Shown piece after piece: positions 60,876-64,000 of a DNA stretch of 64,000 nt (position 1 is its first letter; every line of letters starts with the position of its first letter). The notes under the pieces were generated by a model. That model made no database searches, had not been told where the DNA came from, and saw nothing but the letters and a program-made list of their open reading frames with translations. The position numbers were made by a program, and so were the translations under genes. The stretch is from CAZZBK01 sp964652155 (GTDB lineage: Bacteria > Planctomycetota > Planctomycetia > Pirellulales > PNKZ01): assembly GCA_964652155.1 (NCBI GenBank), contig CAZZBK010000013.1, positions 3,560 through 67,559 on the forward strand. The letters are read 5' to 3'.

Positions 60876-62903
60876 TTACGTATTCAACAGCATCTTGACC
60901 AGATTGGGCATGCCAGCGCCCTGAGACGCGGCTTGACGCTTCAGGTCCAAGCAGTTTTCGAGCAGGATGGACTTTACTCGGTCCGGAAAGCCGATGAATT
61001 CAGGCCGCGCCGACAAATATGCGGCAATCAAGCCGGACACGTGAGGCGCGGCCATGCTGGTGCCGCTCATTTCAACATACATATTTTCAATCGTGTGTTT
61101 TTTATCGTTCTTCATATCCCACCCGGATCGGCACGAAACGATCTTCTCACCAGGGGCGACTAAATCGGGCTTCATGCGGCCATCGGCCGTCGGACCACGC
61201 GAACTGAAATACGAGACACCGTTGGTATGCGGGAAGCGTTTGTGAATTGAACCGACGGCAATCGCTTCGTCGAGATTGGCGGGATCGCCGATCGACAAGG
61301 CCATGTTCAAGCCGAGCGTATCGCGGCCGTTCGCCAATTCCAGATACCCTTCATTGCCGGCGGCCAGCACGACCACGACGCCTTGCCGCCAGAGCTTGCG
61401 CAGCATGCGACACAGGGGCGTGTCTCCGCAGCCGTAGGCCTCCGGATCGAACGACCCGCCCAAGCTAAGATTGACGCCATGCACGACCAGTTGAGTGGCA
61501 TCTTCATTAGCATGATAAATGTGGTCCAGCGCTTTGATGATTTTGGCGTCGTCGCCTACGCCACGGTCGTCAAGCACTTTATAGATGCGCAGCGCGGCGC
61601 GGGGCGCAATGCCTTCGATGACTGAGCCGTTGGAGAATTCGTATCGCCCGGCAATAATGCCTGCCACATGGGTGCCATGCCCATTGCCATCCCAAGCGGG
61701 TCCGCCTCTCTCGGCCGCCCCGGGATGCTCTTTAATTGCGCCGCGTTCGAGGCAATTGAACGCTTGTTTCGTCGTCTCGGCAAAATGCAGATGGCCGGCA
61801 TCAAGGCCCGTATCAAGGATTGCCCAACAGATGCCGTGGCCATCGGAATCATAGCCCCGTCGCGCCGTTGTAGCCTGAATCGTTTCTGACGAGTGGAGCA
61901 GCAGCGCCTTCTTTTTGGCATTGTGATAGATGCGATGGACGGATGGAAGTTTGACTTTGCCGGCCAACTCATATGACATCCGCTCAACTTCGGCACGTGA
62001 GAGTCGAGCCGACACATACCCGTCAAGCGCATCTTCTAGTTCCAACTCGTCGGGAGTGAGTTGGGTTTCTCCGCGAATCCAATTGACGACTGATTCTCGA
62101 ATTTTCTCGCGGTTACGATGCGCGATCGTTTTCTTAGTCCGCGCATCGTCGACCAATTCAATCCGGGCATCGTCGATTAATTCAATCAAGATGGAATGCC
62201 GATAGGAATCGTGTTCCGTATCGAAATGAGCCGCCAGGTCACGCGCGATCACGAAGTTCTGCATGGTCTGAAAATAGAGCGGGTCAACCGCCTGTCGCAC
62301 GACTTCGCGTGTTTCCGGTATCCGCAGATAACCCGATCCGCTGTGCGAGTCGGTCGGACCATCCGAATTCAGACGCAACAAGTCCTCGACCTGGACGTCA
62401 CCGCGCGCGGCAAAATCGTTGGCAAGGGATTTATCCAAGGCAACCGGATCGAAGGGATCGGCAATGTTCACCCAGCGATCGACCTTGGGCGGAACCTGCA
62501 ATCCGCGGGTCTGACGAGTAAGCCGTTGGACTTGATCTTGAACCTCCTTGATTCCTAACGGCGAACCGAGCGTCAAAAACAACTCCACTTTGTAGTCTCT
62601 TGCTTCGGGACTACACAGCACGTCGTAAGCGATGACCGAGCCAAGGCTGTGGCCAATGACGACAAACGGCCCGCCACCGGTTTTCATGCGAGACAGCACG
62701 CTCTCACGCATCACTTGACGACGTTGTTCGTCAAAAAAGTATTCGTACACATCCGGAGTAAGCAGGTTGGTAAAACGCCGNNNNNNNNNNNNNNNNNNNN
62801 NNNNNNNNNNNNNNNNNNNNNNNNNNNNNNNNNNNNNNNNNNNNNNNNNNNNNNNNNNNNNNNNNNNNNNNNNNNNNNNNGACCGCCTAGCGCGCTTTGC
62901 CAT
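60876..62903 (-). CDS. Alpha/beta-hydrolase (lipase-like) fused to a subtilase (S8), assembly gap near N-terminus
   Basis: ATG 62903 has GGAG 8 bases upstream and codes MAKRARR, then 100 N interrupt the frame, so the length and phase there are unknown. After the gap a lipase-like alpha/beta-hydrolase half shows the nucleophile elbow VVIGHSLGSVIAYDVL (about 62645) and LFLTLGSPLGIKEV. A linker of some 180 residues leads to an S8 protease: Asp in ICWAILDTGLDAGH (61812), His in DGNGHGTHVAGIIAG (61677), Asn in VLAAGNEG and Ser in EMSGTSMAAPHVSGLIAAYL (61056). No signal peptide is visible, so it is probably cytoplasmic. Ends 36 bases before the SIR2 start; the two genes look like one operon. Confidence 0.85.
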   Translation of the reverse strand: MAKRARRXXXXXXXXXXXXXXXXXXXXXXXXXXXXXXXXXXRRFTNLLTPDVYEYFFDEQRRQVMRESVLSRMKTGGGPFVVIGHSLGSVIAYDVLCSPEARDYKVELFLTLGSPLGIKEVQDQVQRLTRQTRGLQVPPKVDRWVNIADPFDPVALDKSLANDFAARGDVQVEDLLRLNSDGPTDSHSGSGYLRIPETREVVRQAVDPLYFQTMQNFVIARDLAAHFDTEHDSYRHSILIELIDDARIELVDDARTKKTIAHRNREKIRESVVNWIRGETQLTPDELELEDALDGYVSARLSRAEVERMSYELAGKVKLPSVHRIYHNAKKKALLLHSSETIQATTARRGYDSDGHGICWAILDTGLDAGHLHFAETTKQAFNCLERGAIKEHPGAAERGGPAWDGNGHGTHVAGIIAGRYEFSNGSVIEGIAPRAALRIYKVLDDRGVGDDAKIIKALDHIYHANEDATQLVVHGVNLSLGGSFDPEAYGCGDTPLCRMLRKLWRQGVVVVLAAGNEGYLELANGRDTLGLNMALSIGDPANLDEAIAVGSIHKRFPHTNGVSYFSSRGPTADGRMKPDLVAPGEKIVSCRSGWDMKNDKKHTIENMYVEMSGTSMAAPHVSGLIAAYLSARPEFIGFPDRVKSILLENCLDLKRQAASQGAGMPNLVKMLLNT
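62781..62880. other. Assembly gap (100 N)
   Basis: Exactly 100 N, the conventional placeholder for a scaffold gap of unknown size, inside the 5' part of the subtilase-fusion gene. Anything inferred across it (reading frame, distance from start to the hydrolase motif) is unreliable. Confidence 0.97.
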
Positions 62904-63128
62904 GATGACTGCTCCATGTGCCTAAGAGTACGAAGAACTGCCCCGAAATATTGAATGAGAAGCCCAGTTGCCGTGAGATCGTTTTAGCCCAATCTAGTAG
63001 GCCAAGCAAAGCTTTTTAATACTTTGCTGAAGCTTTTTGGGGGCTATTGGCAACTCTTGGCCCAGTTCAGAACTTATCTTTACACGCTGAACAAAAGTCC
63101 AATTGGGATGCGGCGAGTCCGAATCGCT

Positions 63129-64000
63129 TCAGCGAATCTCGTAGCGGATGCGGCCGTGGGACTGGGCGCGACTGATCCGCTCGGTGGCGTAAAGACCGGC
63201 GAGAATGAACTCGACGCAACTGGCGCGCATCGCGGCGTGACTGCTCGCGTTCACGTCGAAGGCCCGCTCCCAGGCCGGGGGGACACGCTGGAGCCGCTCG
63301 GCATACGCGTCGGAGGGGAGCATGTCGCCGACCTCGATTTTCACCCCTTCGGCAAAAATCTTCGCGATCTCGTCGAGGCCATGCCGCTCGACGTATTGCT
63401 CGAACACGGTGCGGATCGCCTCGGCCAGCACGGCGTCGAGCACCTGCCGCTCGGAAAGCTGATGGCTGCTCATCAAGTCGAGTTCCAACTTGCCCAGCGA
63501 CGAACTGTAAAGATGCCCCAGGTCGCTGATGCGCGGGACGGCGGGACGTTCGGCGAGGCGTGCGCCGCGATGCCGAGCGCTGGCCACCATCGTGCGATAG
63601 TTGGCAATGCTAAATCGCACGCTCACGCCCGACTGATGGTCGATGTACTTTGAGCGTCGCGCGGCGATCGTGATCTCCTCAATGATCTCTTTCATGAAGT
63701 ACGGCACGACGACAGGCCAATCGCCCCCCAGGTCGATTTGCGCCTCTTGCTCGACGATATCGATGCCCAACTCGCGCTCGCGCGGATAGTGCGTGTGGAT
63801 CACGGCTCCGATGCGGTCTTTGAGCTGTGGAATGACTTTGCCGCTGCGGTTGTACGTGGCCGGGTTAGCCGAGAAGAGCACGAGCACGTCGAGGTCGAAC
63901 TTGATGGGGTAGCCGCGGATTTGCACGTCGCGCTCTTCGAGGATGTTGAACAGCCCGACCTGCACCAACTCGTCGAGCTCGGGCAACGCGTTCATGGCGA
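63129..64000 (-). CDS. MoxR/ChlI-like AAA+ ATPase, N-terminal part outside window
   Basis: The frame is open to the window edge (an Ala codon precedes Met at 63995), so the start and Walker A lie beyond 64000. The visible 290 residues begin in the Walker B-sensor region: AMNALPELDELVQVGLFNIL followed by EERDVQIRGYPIKFDLDVLV and LFSANPATYNRSGKVIPQLK (sensor 1), then DRIGAVIHTHYPRERELGID and a helical C-terminal domain. These blocks are typical of magnesium-chelatase/MoxR-type ATPases, which act as chaperones with VWA-domain partners; no partner gene is visible. The 225-base spacer to the subtilase gene is AT-richer. Confidence 0.85.
   Translation of the reverse strand, partial: AMNALPELDELVQVGLFNILEERDVQIRGYPIKFDLDVLVLFSANPATYNRSGKVIPQLKDRIGAVIHTHYPRERELGIDIVEQEAQIDLGGDWPVVVPYFMKEIIEEITIAARRSKYIDHQSGVSVRFSIANYRTMVASARHRGARLAERPAVPRISDLGHLYSSSLGKLELDLMSSHQLSERQVLDAVLAEAIRTVFEQYVERHGLDEIAKIFAEGVKIEVGDMLPSDAYAERLQRVPPAWERAFDVNASSHAAMRASCVEFILAGLYATERISRAQSHGRIRYEIR

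Noticed and set aside
62781..62880. Continuous frame across the N run joining MAKRARR to the hydrolase domain
   Set aside because: Translation through N has no evidential value. The two sides are treated as one gene only because the ATG has a ribosome-binding site and the domain needs an N-terminus.
1..64000. tRNA, rRNA and CRISPR loci
   Set aside because: Scanning spacers for T-loop GTTCGAATC-like sequences, rRNA blocks and regularly spaced repeats gave nothing convincing; a covariance search could still find a missed tRNA.

Overview
The window looks like a planctomycete chromosome (Pirellulales-like). Its marker families include DUF1501, a DUF1549/DUF1553 protein with cytochrome-c-like motifs, PPC-type exported proteins, 3-keto-disaccharide hydrolases (DUF1080), two secreted sulfatases, several Tat-dependent proteins, an LpxL-type acyltransferase and a Tad-type secretin. 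G+C is high (a sampled line in argH has 38 G/C of 60). A run of exactly 100 N (62781-62880) shows this is a draft scaffold.

Layout. 1-7920: the end of an LRR-like gene, a 50-codon gene remnant, then a + strand block for exported DUF1501, PPC/Ig-like and DUF1549/DUF1553 proteins. 8060-11857: succinate dehydrogenase sdhC-sdhA-sdhB (- strand). 12245-13556: a stand-alone receiver, and a REP-associated (RAYT) transposase between two 130-bp copies of its repeat. 13601-19699: a - strand catabolic operon (sulfatase, PhoD phosphatase, SMP-30 lactonase, GH67/GH115-like protein). 19923-20831: lipid A acyltransferase. 21007-25280: a TPR lipoprotein, a glycine-rich lipoprotein and a CpaC/RcpA secretin; a lone Flp pilin lies at 42641. 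25658-34455: a PQQ-like beta-propeller, PLP enzymes (threonine aldolase, class III aminotransferase, two trans-sulfuration enzymes), a DgoD-like sugar-acid dehydratase and an esterase. 34546-38715: DUF1080x2, nitrilase, a second DUF1501. 39334-41582: an orphan mraZ and a short uvrC. 41729-51793: TIM-barrel protein, M29 aminopeptidase, arylsulfatase, RecQ without an obvious HRDC, Gfo/Idh/MocA protein and altronate dehydratase. 52033-59367: hemA and an overlapping ccsA, a sigma-54 activator behind an exported HEAT protein that carries a receiver-like domain, and argH. 59706-62903: an AT-richer two-gene cassette of an alpha/beta-hydrolase-subtilase fusion and a SIR2 protein. 63129-64000: the 3' part of a MoxR/ChlI-like ATPase gene.

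Much of the window points to breakdown of sulfated or uronate-containing polysaccharides: exported sulfatases, a lactonase, a glucuronidase-like protein, sugar-acid and altronate dehydratases, and Tat-exported oxidoreductases. The best candidate for an undescribed system is the subtilase/SIR2 cassette, which has the composition and domain make-up of a defence module. Other notable points are the exported protein with a degenerate receiver, a nested structured element downstream of mraZ, and the large number of small palindromic repeats, some of which run into coding sequence (RAYT 3' end, RecQ linker, CcsA C-terminus). I found no tRNA or rRNA gene and no CRISPR array by eye.
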